DNA of 36,881 bases. Source: CAZDVQ01 sp964508975. Its GTDB lineage: Bacteria > Bacteroidota > Bacteroidia > Chitinophagales > Saprospiraceae. A program made the position numbers and the translations under genes. The notes under the pieces are model-generated. The model made no database searches. It was not told the origin of the DNA and saw only the letters and a list, made by a program, of their open reading frames with translations. Each line of letters begins with the position of its first letter. Position 1 is the stretch's first letter. The stretch covers positions 1 through 36,881 of the forward strand of contig CAZDVQ010000044.1 in assembly GCA_964508975.1 (NCBI GenBank). The letters run 5' to 3'. Below are positions 8,241 through 17,411 of the stretch, one piece after another.

Positions 8241-8735
8241 ATGTCAACCTTTACTCAGTTTAAATACGAGGGTTTAAATCACCTTCAAGTTGGTAGGATA
8301 GGGGAGTATTGGGCTAAAATTTGGCTTACCCTACATAACTACGATGTCTATACAACAGAGGTAGATAATAAGGGCATTGATTTTATTGTTCGCAAAGATG
8401 ACGAACGCCACATTGATATTCAAGTGAAGACAATGCGGGGAGAAACCAGCTATATTTTTGTAACTAAAGAAACATGGAAATCTGGCCTCCGGGATAATTT
8501 ATACTTGATGCTGATTCAGCTTAAGGACAAAGAGTTGCCTACTATTTTTTTGATTCCTTCTACCGTTTGGCTAAGCCCAAATGCACTTTTCAAAGAAGGA
8601 AATTACCAAGAAAAAGGCTTGAAAAGTAAAGATGAGTGGGGTATTAATATCTCGAAAAAGAATATGGACTTGCTCAATGCTTACGAAATTTCAAGGTACT
8701 TAAATGGGCCAGATAGTGGACTTTTTAAGCGATAG
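8241..8735 (+). CDS. Mrr/DUF4365-like PD-(D/E)XK protein
   Basis: A 164-aa protein with the compact core of resolvase/Mrr-like nucleases: G18-R-I-G-E22 in the first helix, G45-I-D47-F, and H58-I-D-I-Q61-V-K63. The E...D...QxK set is complete. Residues 64-164 contain the further strands and a helix with a charged, lysine-rich tail. Third and last gene of the run (11-base gap), followed by a hairpin that could end transcription. Its small size resembles stand-alone nuclease subunits such as DUF4365-type proteins; the match to a specific family is by motif only. Confidence 0.65.
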   Translation: MSTFTQFKYEGLNHLQVGRIGEYWAKIWLTLHNYDVYTTEVDNKGIDFIVRKDDERHIDIQVKTMRGETSYIFVTKETWKSGLRDNLYLMLIQLKDKELPTIFLIPSTVWLSPNALFKEGNYQEKGLKSKDEWGINISKKNMDLLNAYEISRYLNGPDSGLFKR

Positions 8736-8758
8736 TTAAAAGATATTCCATTGGATTT

Positions 8759-8781
8759 AAGGCTATTTGGGATAGCTTTTT
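8759..8781 (+). terminator. likely terminator of the nuclease operon
   Basis: AAGGCTAT and ATAGCTTT pair over 8 positions (one G-U) around the loop TTGGG, 23 bases after the stop. It is followed by TT and then a T-rich stretch. It is of moderate strength. Confidence 0.5.
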
Positions 8782-8857
8782 GGAGCTTTTTCCCATTCAT
8801 TCCGTCTTGGCTGACTTTGCCCGCAAGGGTTGAATACAGCTAAGCTTAGAATCCCCC

Positions 8858-10062
8858 TCAAAACAACCTATCCGGTATTTGACCAGCCTTGAGCATGTTG
8901 TATAATGGGCTGATGAGCTGCATGGTTTCATAGTCTTTTCCTTTGCAAATACTTAAAGTTTCACCTAGTCTTCCACATGCCATTTTATAGTCCCCCATTT
9001 TGAAAAAATAAGCAGCTGATACCATTTGCCAGTACATGGGGATGCCAAAGTATAAAATTGTAAAATTGTTTTCCCCCCAATTGCTTTCATGAAAAATATC
9101 ATGAAGTATCGCATGAATTTTTCGATCTTTTTCCTCGACTTCCTTCTCTCCACATTCGATTCTTTTGTCAAGATCAAGAAAAGCCTTACTTATAATACAA
9201 ACTGAATCGTGAACTGATATTTCAATATTGGTATTGTGTAAAATCTCTGCAAATTCAAGTAATTCATCAGCATAACACCAGTATTTTGGCGGATTGCATC
9301 ATCGTACAACTTTAAAAAAAATTGATCCTTATCCCTATAATACATTAATTTTCTAAGCCTAAATTTTATACTATTATCAGTTTCACCTGTTTCCTTTTCT
9401 GGTAACTTAGCGTTTCTATAAATATCCGTTATTTTATCTCTAATGTCTTGGGAGAGGTACTTCCTGCAACGGTCTTTTTGGATTTGGACCTGCACCTTCT
9501 TGTTCTCCGCTACCTCTACTTGGTGTTGATTTTCAAATATACCAGCTACGCTATATTGTGCTTTTACGCTTTCAAAGGTAAAATCAATTGTAGGCGTAAA
9601 TGAGGTTACAGTTTTAAGCGTTTCAAATGTTTGAATGAAAGCATTAAGCAACTCCGGTTCATCAGATACTTTAAGGATATTTTCATAGTTGGCCCTAGCC
9701 GCGGCATTTGTCCAGTTGTAAGTTCCAGTGAGTAAGGTTTTCTGGTCAATGATACAAAATTTATGATGCATCAGGTTTGTAGGCGTGGCCAAGTATAGTT
9801 TTAGTCCCTTGTCGATGAGCTTATTGAAATCAAGGCAGCCTTCACAAAAATTATTATCATCCTTGCTGATTATCAAGGTGATGGCAATTTTTGGCTTTTT
9901 GTCTAGCAGTTGCTCTAATGTATTAAACAGCAGTAAGTCTTTAAACCAGGACACGGCTATGTCCACACGCTGTTCCGCCGTTTGTAAACTGCTGATGATT
10001 TCTTGCCGGATATTTTGAAAATGAGGCGTTAGCATGGGTTTGAGTTTTTCAATTAGTGTCAT
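8858..10062 (-). pseudogene. phospholipase-D-like nuclease gene with one -1 frameshift
   Basis: The first frame runs 10062-9190 (290 aa) and then ends, but a second frame continues with protein-like sequence to a TGA at 8858-8860. One added A in the AAAA run (minus strand; TTTT 9284-9287) joins them as ...DDAIRQKYWCYADELLEFAEI..., giving 401 aa. The N-terminal domain has one PLD active site: H99-x-K101-x4-D106 with N116 in GTYNWTNAA. Single-HKD PLD enzymes such as Nuc or BfiI act as dimers on DNA. The restored C-terminal part looks helical (YYFFKMGDYKMACGRLGETL-like, repeat-type). It lies 63 bases downstream of the other PLD gene and is probably cotranscribed. The truncated form keeps the catalytic domain and might still work. 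Confidence 0.68.
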
Positions 10063-10125
10063 TCACTAAATAGTACAATAGCTGTAGGAGGACATTCAGG
10101 CCCATAGACATAAGTTTGCCACCCA

Positions 10126-10992
10126 CTACAAGATAGGCTTCCTCATAGATGTTTTGCCGTGTGAAGGCTTACCCGTTTTGTGGCAATACTGCTCCGGGAA
10201 ATCCATGTTGCCATATTGATTCCATACTTTCCATGCTTCAACGCTCATGGGCTGTTTGGGGTTAAAGCGTATTTTTACACCTGTTCTGATGCAATACCCC
10301 ATTGCTGGCTCTACCTTGGGTGCGATAGACTCTCGGGTGGGCATCTCCGATTTTGATGTACCCAGTTCAAGTTCTGTTGCAAAATCCCCTAATTTTTGGG
10401 TTGTTTTCTTTACACCAATCCGACCTGTGTAATAGTACTCCGTTGAATCGTGTAAAACATCGGATTTGACATAATGCTTGCTCGAAAAGGGAATGTATAT
10501 TTTTGCGGGTTGGAACACAGGCCTTTTGATAAAAACCACATCGTTTGTTCGGGCAATGTCTTCACAAGCTTGCCAAGCGGCGTTGTCTACAGAACTTGTG
10601 AACTTGTCCAAAAAACTTAATTCCTGGTAAACGCCAAATTCTATGTTGTTTTTGAATGAGTGGTCGTATAAATTTATCGAGGTGATTACGCCGCATCGCT
10701 CATTGCCATAATATTTGGCATGCAAGTTCGGTGCATGGATAATGCTGATATTCATGAATTTTTTAAAAAATTCAAAATCATCCTTGTTCATGCTTTTCCT
10801 TACTTCCCCTTCATTTTTCCCAAACACAATGATAATGTGCAATTCAGGGTTGGAAGCATGATGGTCAAATAATTTCCTAAAATAAGTATCCAACTTGATG
10901 TATGGAGATACTATTAAAAGCGTTTTTTCTGCTTTCCAGATGATACTGGATACGGTCTCCTCTAGTTCCTTCCCGGTTATAAACTTACTCAT
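10126..10992 (-). CDS. PLD-like domain protein with HKE-type active site
   Basis: A 288-aa protein. Residues 8-60 resemble the first half of a PLD fold (LLIVSPYIKLD, then a strand with FGKNE). The motif at 91 is H91-x-K93-x4-E98 followed by S105-x-N107, so the usual Asp of HxKx4D is Glu. Residues 125-230 have no recognised domain. The C-terminus (AWKVWNQYGNMDFPEQYCHKTG) carries C232-x..., C-H pairs that might bind zinc, but the pattern is too sparse to be sure. It lies upstream of the second PLD gene on the same strand and divergent to hsdR. Likely a nuclease or phosphodiesterase in a defence setting; activity is uncertain because of the substitution. Confidence 0.65.
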   Translation of the reverse strand: MSKFITGKELEETVSSIIWKAEKTLLIVSPYIKLDTYFRKLFDHHASNPELHIIIVFGKNEGEVRKSMNKDDFEFFKKFMNISIIHAPNLHAKYYGNERCGVITSINLYDHSFKNNIEFGVYQELSFLDKFTSSVDNAAWQACEDIARTNDVVFIKRPVFQPAKIYIPFSSKHYVKSDVLHDSTEYYYTGRIGVKKTTQKLGDFATELELGTSKSEMPTRESIAPKVEPAMGYCIRTGVKIRFNPKQPMSVEAWKVWNQYGNMDFPEQYCHKTGKPSHGKTSMRKPIL

Positions 10993-11035
10993 GATTTAAA
11001 ATTCAATTAACTAATATGCGATTCTCGTGATTCAA

Positions 11036-11043
11036 CAAAAATA
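11036..11043 (-). promoter_or_regulatory. -7 box (TATTTTTG) for the PLD operon
   Basis: It matches TAnnTTTG on the minus strand, 44 bases before the ATG at 10992. No good -33 TTG is visible. Confidence 0.35.
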
Positions 11044-11166
11044 AGTCATTATTTTACGTTATAGTATTTTTATTTGCCGTATATTTTGAAATTGTAGCGC
11101 TAGTATGCTCATCTAGTGCTCAACTGTCAACTAAACCCCAAAATTTAACAATAAACCCACCTTGAG

Positions 11167-11198
11167 TTTGGATTTTGCAATACCGTTCTCTACTTTTG
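11167..11198 (+). promoter_or_regulatory. promoter of the hsdRMS operon
   Basis: TTTG (11167-11170), 20-base spacer, TACTTTTG (11191-11198): an excellent fit to the Bacteroidetes -33/-7 consensus. It would give a leader of about 120 bases before hsdR. Confidence 0.6.
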
Positions 11199-11325
11199 TG
11201 GGTAGGACTGCCTGGCGCTGCTATGCTAGTCTTTACAAGGACGGGGATGCGCAAGGGTAAACGCAATGACCAGCTTGGCTAACGTTCCGACCATAATTCG
11301 TATCGTGGACTAATTTACAGGATAA

Positions 11326-13737
11326 ATGATAGACAAAAAGACACTTTCCGAACGTGATATATGCACCAAGTTTATTACGCCTGCGGTAGAAAAATCCGGA
11401 TGGAATAAACTTACTCAACTGTTAGAGGAAGTTTCTTTCACTGACGGTAGAATCTACGTTAGGGGTAAAATGACCAAAAGGGGAATTCAAAAACGGGCCG
11501 ACTACATTTTGTATTACAAGCCTAATATCCCCATTGCCATTATTGAAGCTAAAGATAATAAACATTCTCTCAGAGCTGGTATTCAACAAGCCTTGGACTA
11601 CGCTGAAATTTTAGACATTCCCTGTGTTTTCAGTAGCAACGGCGACGGTTTCCTTTTTCATGATCGTTCTGCAACAGATGGAAATATTGAAACTGAAATC
11701 AGCTTAGATGACTTTCCTACCCCACAACAACTCTGGGAGAAATACAAAAAATACAAAGGTATCGTTACGGATGAAGCAGCAAAAATTGCTTCACAAGACT
11801 ATTTCTTCGACGGTACAAGCCGAAAACCTAGGTACTACCAACAAATTGCCGTGAACAGAACTGTTGAAGCCATTGCTAATGGTCAAAACAGGATTTTATT
11901 GGTGATGGCAACAGGTACAGGTAAAACCTATACAGCCTTTCAAATTATTCACCGCCTATGGAAAAGCGGTGCAAAAAAACGTATTCTGTTTTTGGCTGAC
12001 CGCAACGCTTTAATTGATCAAACTCGAAGAGGCGACTTCAAGCACTTTAAAGATAAAATGACGGTCGTAAAGCACCGCCAAATTGATAAAAGCTATGAAA
12101 TCTATCTAGCGCTATACCAAGGTTTATCAGGCTCAGACGAGGATGCAAATGTGTATAAACAGTTTTCTCCTGATTTTTTTGACTTGATTGTAATTGACGA
12201 ATGCCACAGAGGTAGTGCCAAAGAAGACAGCAGCTGGAGAGAAATTCTTTCCTACTTCAAAAATGCTACGCATATTGGTTTAACGGCTACTCCTAAGGAA
12301 ACCAAAGAAACAAGCAATACGGAATATTTTGGCGACCCTGTTTACACTTATTCGCTGAAACAAGGTATTGACGATGGTTTCCTCGCTCCTTATCGTGTCG
12401 TTAGAATAGGCTTGAACGTTGATGCCGAAGGTTGGCGACCTGACCAAGGCAAAACCGATAAAGATGGGAATCCTGTTGAAGATAGGATTTACAACAGAAA
12501 AGACTTTGACCGCAGTTTAGTCATAGATGAACGCACCACATTGGTGGCCAAAAAACTGACCGAGTTTCTAAAAGGCTATGACCGCTATGCGAAGACAATT
12601 GTGTTCTGTGTGGACATTGACCACGCTGAACGTATGAGAACTGCCCTAGCCAAAGAAAATGCTGATTTGGTGGCAGAGAATTATAAATACGTCATGCAAA
12701 TTACTGGCGATAATGACGAGGGTAAAAGGGAACTAGACAACTTCATCCTTCCCGAAGAAAAATACCCGGTTATTGCCACTACTTCTGAATTAATGACCAC
12801 TGGCGTTGATGCACAAACCTGTAAAGTAATTGTGCTTGATGCCAATATTAATTCAATGACCAAGTTCAAGCAAATAATTGGCAGAGGAACCCGAATCAAT
12901 GAAGAATACGGGAAACTCTATTTTACAATCCTTGATTTTAGAAACGCAACTGACTTATTTGCCGATAAAGATTTTGATGGCGACCCCATTCGGGTGAAAC
13001 CTGTTTCGCAAGATGATGACTTGTCTTTTGTAGTTATTGAAGAGGAAGAAAACAAACTTACAGTGCTTGACACCGTAACCGGAGAAGAAATCCAGTTTGA
13101 AAAGGTAAATGTAAGTTATCCCGATGGTTCAAAAGTTAGGGGCCCATGGGTCAGCAAAGAACCCAACCCTAACCGAGAAAAGGTTTACGTTAACGGTGTG
13201 GATGTTTCTGTTTTGATTAGCCGTGAAATGTATTTTGACCAGCACGGCAAACCGATTACAACCAGCCTTAAAGCGCATACCAAGGAAATAATCAAAGAAA
13301 AGTTTGCTTCGTTAGACGATTTCCTAACCAAATGGAACAATACGGAACGGAAAGAAGCTATCATTGCCGAACTACAAGAACAAGGCGTTATGGTTGAAGC
13401 CTTATATGATGCCGTAAACAAAGAAGTTGATTTGTTCGACTTGATTTGCCACGTTGCCTTCGATCAACCTCCTTTGACAAGGAAAGAAAGGGCCAACAAC
13501 GTGAAAAAGAGAAACTACTTTACAAAATATGGCGACCAAGCCCAAAAGGTACTGGAAGCTTTGCTTGATAAATATGCCGATGAAGGCATTGCCAATATTG
13601 AAAGCATTGAAGTATTGCGGGTAAACCCCTTTGATACCTTTGGTTCTCCCTTAGAAATTATCAAGGAGTTTGGCAGCAAGGAAAAGTATTTACAAGCCCT
13701 TAAGGAATTAGAAATTGAACTTTACAAAACTGCATAA
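11326..13737 (+). CDS. hsdR: type I restriction enzyme, R subunit (EcoEI-type)
   Basis: An 803-aa protein of normal length. The N-terminal nuclease domain has D59 and E74-A-K76 (IAIIEAKDN) with Q87-Q. The SF2 translocase has Walker A A195-T-G-T-G-K-T201, DECH 291-294, GLTATP (318-323) and motif VI QIIGRGTR (516-523). The C-terminal region (about 680-800) is the EcoEI_R_C-type domain that docks on the modification complex. It translocates and cuts DNA lacking methylation, with HsdM and HsdS. First gene of an hsdR-hsdM-hsdS operon; hsdM starts 6 bases after its stop. All key motifs are intact. Confidence 0.96.
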   Translation: MIDKKTLSERDICTKFITPAVEKSGWNKLTQLLEEVSFTDGRIYVRGKMTKRGIQKRADYILYYKPNIPIAIIEAKDNKHSLRAGIQQALDYAEILDIPCVFSSNGDGFLFHDRSATDGNIETEISLDDFPTPQQLWEKYKKYKGIVTDEAAKIASQDYFFDGTSRKPRYYQQIAVNRTVEAIANGQNRILLVMATGTGKTYTAFQIIHRLWKSGAKKRILFLADRNALIDQTRRGDFKHFKDKMTVVKHRQIDKSYEIYLALYQGLSGSDEDANVYKQFSPDFFDLIVIDECHRGSAKEDSSWREILSYFKNATHIGLTATPKETKETSNTEYFGDPVYTYSLKQGIDDGFLAPYRVVRIGLNVDAEGWRPDQGKTDKDGNPVEDRIYNRKDFDRSLVIDERTTLVAKKLTEFLKGYDRYAKTIVFCVDIDHAERMRTALAKENADLVAENYKYVMQITGDNDEGKRELDNFILPEEKYPVIATTSELMTTGVDAQTCKVIVLDANINSMTKFKQIIGRGTRINEEYGKLYFTILDFRNATDLFADKDFDGDPIRVKPVSQDDDLSFVVIEEEENKLTVLDTVTGEEIQFEKVNVSYPDGSKVRGPWVSKEPNPNREKVYVNGVDVSVLISREMYFDQHGKPITTSLKAHTKEIIKEKFASLDDFLTKWNNTERKEAIIAELQEQGVMVEALYDAVNKEVDLFDLICHVAFDQPPLTRKERANNVKKRNYFTKYGDQAQKVLEALLDKYADEGIANIESIEVLRVNPFDTFGSPLEIIKEFGSKEKYLQALKELEIELYKTA

Positions 13738-13742
13738 ATACA

Positions 13743-15179
13743 ATGAGCAACATATCTGGTATAGTAAAAAGCATTCAAAACATCATGTGGCAGGACACCG
13801 GCCTCAATGGCGATGCGCAACGCATTGAACAACTGGGCTGGATGCTGTTTTTGAAGATTTTTTCAGACAAGGACAAAGAATTAGAATTACTAGATGAAAA
13901 CTACAGTTCTCCCATTCCCGACAAATTTCATTGGGTCAAAGAGAAAGGCAACTGGGCAGGAGATGACGAAGGGATGACTGGCGACGAATTACTTAACTTT
14001 GTTGATAGAGAGTTGTTCCCTGCACTCCGCAATTTAGATTTAAGCACCGGCAACCAACGTGCAGTTATTGTACGTGAAGTTTTTGAGGGCAACAACAACT
14101 ACATGAAAAGCGGTATCAACATCCGTAAGGTGTTGAACAAACTCAACGAGATAGATTTCAACATAGCCAAAGACCGCCATGCTTTTGGGGAGTTGTACGA
14201 AACCATTTTAAAAGAATTACAAAGTGCTGGCAAGAGTGGGGAGTTTTACACGCCAAGGGCTATCACGCAGTTCATTACAGAAATGGTTAATCCACAATTG
14301 GGCGAAAAAGTACTGGACCCTGCCTGCGGCACTGGTGGTTATTTAACCTTCGCCATTGAGCATTTGAAGAAACAAGCCAAAAACGTTCAGGAACGCAAAA
14401 GCATTGAGGCAAACATTGCTGGCTGGGAATACAAACCCTTACCTTATTTGCTGGCAACAACCAACCTGATTTTACACGATATTGAAATACCCAACATCAA
14501 ATTTGGCGACGCTTTAGACCAGCCCTTGAGCAACTTCACCGAAAAACACCGGGTAAACGTAATATTGGCCAACCCGCCTTTTGGAGGTATTGTGGCCAAC
14601 AACAACGAAACTAATTTCCCGCAAACCTACCGCACCAAGGAAAGCGCCGACTTGTTCTTAATCTTGATGATTCATTTGCTCAAACAAGATGGCCGGGCAG
14701 GTATTGTATTACCTGATGGCAGCCTTACGGGCGACGGCGTAAAACAACGCGTGCGCCAAAAACTATTGGAGGATTGTAACTTACACACCATTATCCGTTT
14801 GCCTAACTCTGTGTTTCAGCCTTATGCCACGGTGGCCACCAACTTGTTGTTTTTTGACAAGGGCACACCAACTAAAGACGTTTGGTATTACGAACACCGT
14901 ATGCCAGAAGGTTACAAGGCTTACAGCAAAACCAGGCCTATTCAAGCAAAGGAATTTGACCCCATAAAAACATGGTGGAACAAACGCGAAGAAAGTGAGG
15001 TTTGCTGGAAAGTAAACATTAAAACCATCGTGGAACGAGGGTATGATTTGGATATTAAAAACCCAACCAAGCCTATTGAAGAAGCAGAATTCAGCAGTGC
15101 AGAATTGATGGATATGCTACACGCATCGTTTGAGAAAAGTCACCAATTGTTGAATCAACTTAAACAGGCTGTGAAATGA
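13743..15179 (+). CDS. hsdM: type I DNA methyltransferase, M subunit
   Basis: A 478-aa protein with the N-terminal helical HsdM domain (about 10-140) and the N6-adenine methyltransferase core: motif I D192-P-A-C-G-T-G-G and motif IV N277-P-P-F. It methylates adenine at the site chosen by HsdS, protecting host DNA, and forms the M2S1 core to which two HsdR bind. Its stop overlaps the hsdS start by 4 bases (ATGA). Confidence 0.97.
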   Translation: MSNISGIVKSIQNIMWQDTGLNGDAQRIEQLGWMLFLKIFSDKDKELELLDENYSSPIPDKFHWVKEKGNWAGDDEGMTGDELLNFVDRELFPALRNLDLSTGNQRAVIVREVFEGNNNYMKSGINIRKVLNKLNEIDFNIAKDRHAFGELYETILKELQSAGKSGEFYTPRAITQFITEMVNPQLGEKVLDPACGTGGYLTFAIEHLKKQAKNVQERKSIEANIAGWEYKPLPYLLATTNLILHDIEIPNIKFGDALDQPLSNFTEKHRVNVILANPPFGGIVANNNETNFPQTYRTKESADLFLILMIHLLKQDGRAGIVLPDGSLTGDGVKQRVRQKLLEDCNLHTIIRLPNSVFQPYATVATNLLFFDKGTPTKDVWYYEHRMPEGYKAYSKTRPIQAKEFDPIKTWWNKREESEVCWKVNIKTIVERGYDLDIKNPTKPIEEAEFSSAELMDMLHASFEKSHQLLNQLKQAVK

Positions 15180-16465
15180 GTTTTAGATTAGTTAAGCTCG
15201 GTGAGATTTGTACAATTGAAAAAGGTGCAATTGGAATTCAAAAGGCAATTCCTGGAGCTTACCCTTTAGTAGTAACAGGAGAGGATAGAAAATCACACAA
15301 TGAATTTCAATTTGATTGTGAGGCTGTGATTGTCCCCCTAGTATCTGGTACAGGACATGGGCATGCTAGTATAAAAAGAATCCATTACCAAACAGGTAAA
15401 TTTGCCTTAGGAAATATCCTTTGTGCTATTATCCCTAAAGATACAAAGCAATTAATAGCCGAGTATCTTTTTCGTTTTCTTGAATTGAATAAGGAAAATG
15501 AATTAGTATCGAGAATGAAGGGAATGGCAAATGTAACATTGCCAATTAAACAAATCGCTCAAATAGAAATTCCTTTACCATCAATTGATGAACAAGTGAA
15601 TTTTATAGAAATGTATAAGGCATTAGAAACCAAAAGTGATTTACTCTCCACCGAACTCAACCACCAACTCAGCCTGGTCAAAAAACTCCGTCAGCAATTA
15701 TTACAAGATGCCGTACAAGGTAAACTGGTAGCGCAAAATCCAACCGACGAACCCGCTAGTGCGCTGCTCCAAAGGATAAAAGCCGAAAAAGAGCAACTAA
15801 TAGCTGAAAAGAAACTCAAAAAGGAAAAAGCACTGCCCCCCATTAAACCCGAGGAAATGCCTTTTGACATTCCGGCCAATTGGGTGTGGTGTAGGCTGGG
15901 GGAGATTTGTACAAAAATAGGCTCTGGGAGCACCCCAAAAGGAAGTAATTATTCAAAGAAAGGGAAACCATTTTTTCGTTCCCAGAATATTTACGATAGC
16001 GGCTTAGTCTACGATGACATTAAATATGTTTCCGATGAGGTACATAAACAAATGAATGGTACTACTGTATTCGCAAAGGATATTTTATTGAATATTACTG
16101 GAGGTTCAATGGGTAGGTGTTCTTTAGTACCGGAAGATTTTGAAGAAGGCAATGTTAGTCAGCATGTTTGCATTATTAGGCCAGTTTTGGTCAACAATAA
16201 CCTCATTCATGCTACGACTTTATCTCCTTTTTTCCAAAAACTAATTTTTTCTTCGACAACTGGAGCAGGTCGAGAAGGCTTGCCAAAATACAATCTTGAA
16301 CAATTTATTATACCAGTCCCACCACTACTCGAACAAACCCGCATCGTTCAAAAACTAGACGAACTCATGCAGTATTGCGATGCTTTGGAAGCCAGCATAA
16401 AGGAAAGTGCTGTTCAAAATGAAAAGCTACTACAACAAGTTTTGAGAGAAGCGTTGAGCAGGTAA
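15176..16465 (+). CDS. hsdS: type I specificity subunit
   Basis: A 429-aa protein with two target recognition domains. TRD1 spans about 1-145 and the first long helix about 146-215 (LVKKLRQQLLQDAVQGKLV, the usual spacer helix). TRD2 starts at about 235 (ANWVWCRLGEICTKIGSGST) and the second helix at about 385-425 (EQTRIVQKLDELMQYCDALE). TRD1 is less typical than TRD2: it lacks the standard G-S/G-T-P start after the W-x-x-x-L-G-E entry, which suggests the N-terminal half was exchanged. The two halves set a bipartite recognition site that cannot be read from sequence alone. Confidence 0.93.
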   Translation: MSFRLVKLGEICTIEKGAIGIQKAIPGAYPLVVTGEDRKSHNEFQFDCEAVIVPLVSGTGHGHASIKRIHYQTGKFALGNILCAIIPKDTKQLIAEYLFRFLELNKENELVSRMKGMANVTLPIKQIAQIEIPLPSIDEQVNFIEMYKALETKSDLLSTELNHQLSLVKKLRQQLLQDAVQGKLVAQNPTDEPASALLQRIKAEKEQLIAEKKLKKEKALPPIKPEEMPFDIPANWVWCRLGEICTKIGSGSTPKGSNYSKKGKPFFRSQNIYDSGLVYDDIKYVSDEVHKQMNGTTVFAKDILLNITGGSMGRCSLVPEDFEEGNVSQHVCIIRPVLVNNNLIHATTLSPFFQKLIFSSTTGAGREGLPKYNLEQFIIPVPPLLEQTRIVQKLDELMQYCDALEASIKESAVQNEKLLQQVLREALSR

Positions 16466-16514
16466 GTGATACGATAAAATAATACATTTTTCAACAATTA
16501 AACGAATATAAAAC

Positions 16515-17318
16515 ATGTCTGTAAAAACACCAATAATTACAGAGGCTTTTAAAAAGGCATATGATTATGCTGTGGATAATAAATTGTATTTAGGCCTTGG
16601 GTACCCCGATTCAAAAATCCTTTTAATCGGAAAAGAATCATCTGATGATAGTACAACTTTTGACCAAGCGAGTCAAAAGAACCTAAACAGCTGGGGAAAA
16701 ATCATGGCAGACAAAACAGGATTGCTCGATTTTAATTTTTTTTCGGAGAACAGCTTGTACCCATGGAAAGGCCAACAATTTACCATTAGAAGCCCAAATA
16801 AGGATGGTTCATTCAAAGGAGAAAAAGGAACATCTAGCACTTGGTATAATTATCAATACTTTACCGACCTTTACTTGCAAAAACCCATTAAAACCAAGGA
16901 AGATTTAATTGATTTCCACGAGCATTGCTTTCAATCTGAACTGAATCAATTGAACGCCAAATATAGCCACCTCATACCAAAAGATGATAGCACTAGGATT
17001 GAGAGTATACAGAACCGCCAAAAACTGTTCTCCTTAGATTTTTTCCAGCAGTTCGAGATTATTATATTAGCAACTGGCCATTACACCAGAGATTTTAATT
17101 TTGATATTGAAAGTACTTTCCAGGTAAAATGGACTGGCAAAACCCATGTATTATCCAGTGGTAACTGGTACAATGTACATTATGATGACCCGAAAAATCC
17201 AAATCGTATAGTAATTCATACCAGACAATTTAGCTCAGGGATTAGTAAAGCACTTATTCAAGCCATTGCTACGCTATGCAGAAATTTTAAAAATAACCAA
17301 CACAATCCAACAAGTTAG
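16515..17318 (+). CDS. protein of unknown function, possible uracil-DNA-glycosylase-like fold
   Basis: A 267-aa protein I do not recognise with certainty. Three hydrophobic strands each end in a conserved-looking motif: K34-I-L-L-I-G-K-E-S near the N-terminus, I183-I-L-A-T-G-H-Y, and I232-V-I-H235-T-R-Q-F-S240 near the C-terminus. That order resembles uracil-DNA glycosylases (GxxPG/GQDPY motif early, H-P-S motif late), but the residues are not canonical. It follows hsdS after 49 bases on the same strand and closes the restriction operon, so a link to DNA processing or self-protection is reasonable inference. It is the last gene before the right-flank repeat. Confidence 0.6.
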   Translation: MSVKTPIITEAFKKAYDYAVDNKLYLGLGYPDSKILLIGKESSDDSTTFDQASQKNLNSWGKIMADKTGLLDFNFFSENSLYPWKGQQFTIRSPNKDGSFKGEKGTSSTWYNYQYFTDLYLQKPIKTKEDLIDFHEHCFQSELNQLNAKYSHLIPKDDSTRIESIQNRQKLFSLDFFQQFEIIILATGHYTRDFNFDIESTFQVKWTGKTHVLSSGNWYNVHYDDPKNPNRIVIHTRQFSSGISKALIQAIATLCRNFKNNQHNPTS

Positions 17319-17411
17319 TTGATTTTTTGCAGGATTAGACCTTTTGTGGCGTAAAAACTAAAAATCAAAAAGTCATCTCTTCATTTATTCATTCCCTCAT
17401 TTGTTCTTTTT

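Larger units (their letters stand above)
10993..11325. other. divergent promoter region between PLD genes and hsdR
   Basis: There is no gene in this 333-bp stretch. It holds promoter-like boxes for both directions (11036-11043 minus; 11167-11198 plus) and otherwise AT-rich sequence, turning GC-richer after 11200. Confidence 0.5.

Noticed and set aside
8965..9177. Open frame of 70 codons on the minus strand
   Set aside because: It is in a different frame from the PLD gene continuation. The frame ending at 8858 is longer, acidic and protein-like, so this one is its shadow.
9190..9300. Programmed -1 frameshifting in the PLD gene
   Set aside because: The run is only AAAA and no stable downstream structure is evident. 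I favour base loss but cannot exclude slippage on it.
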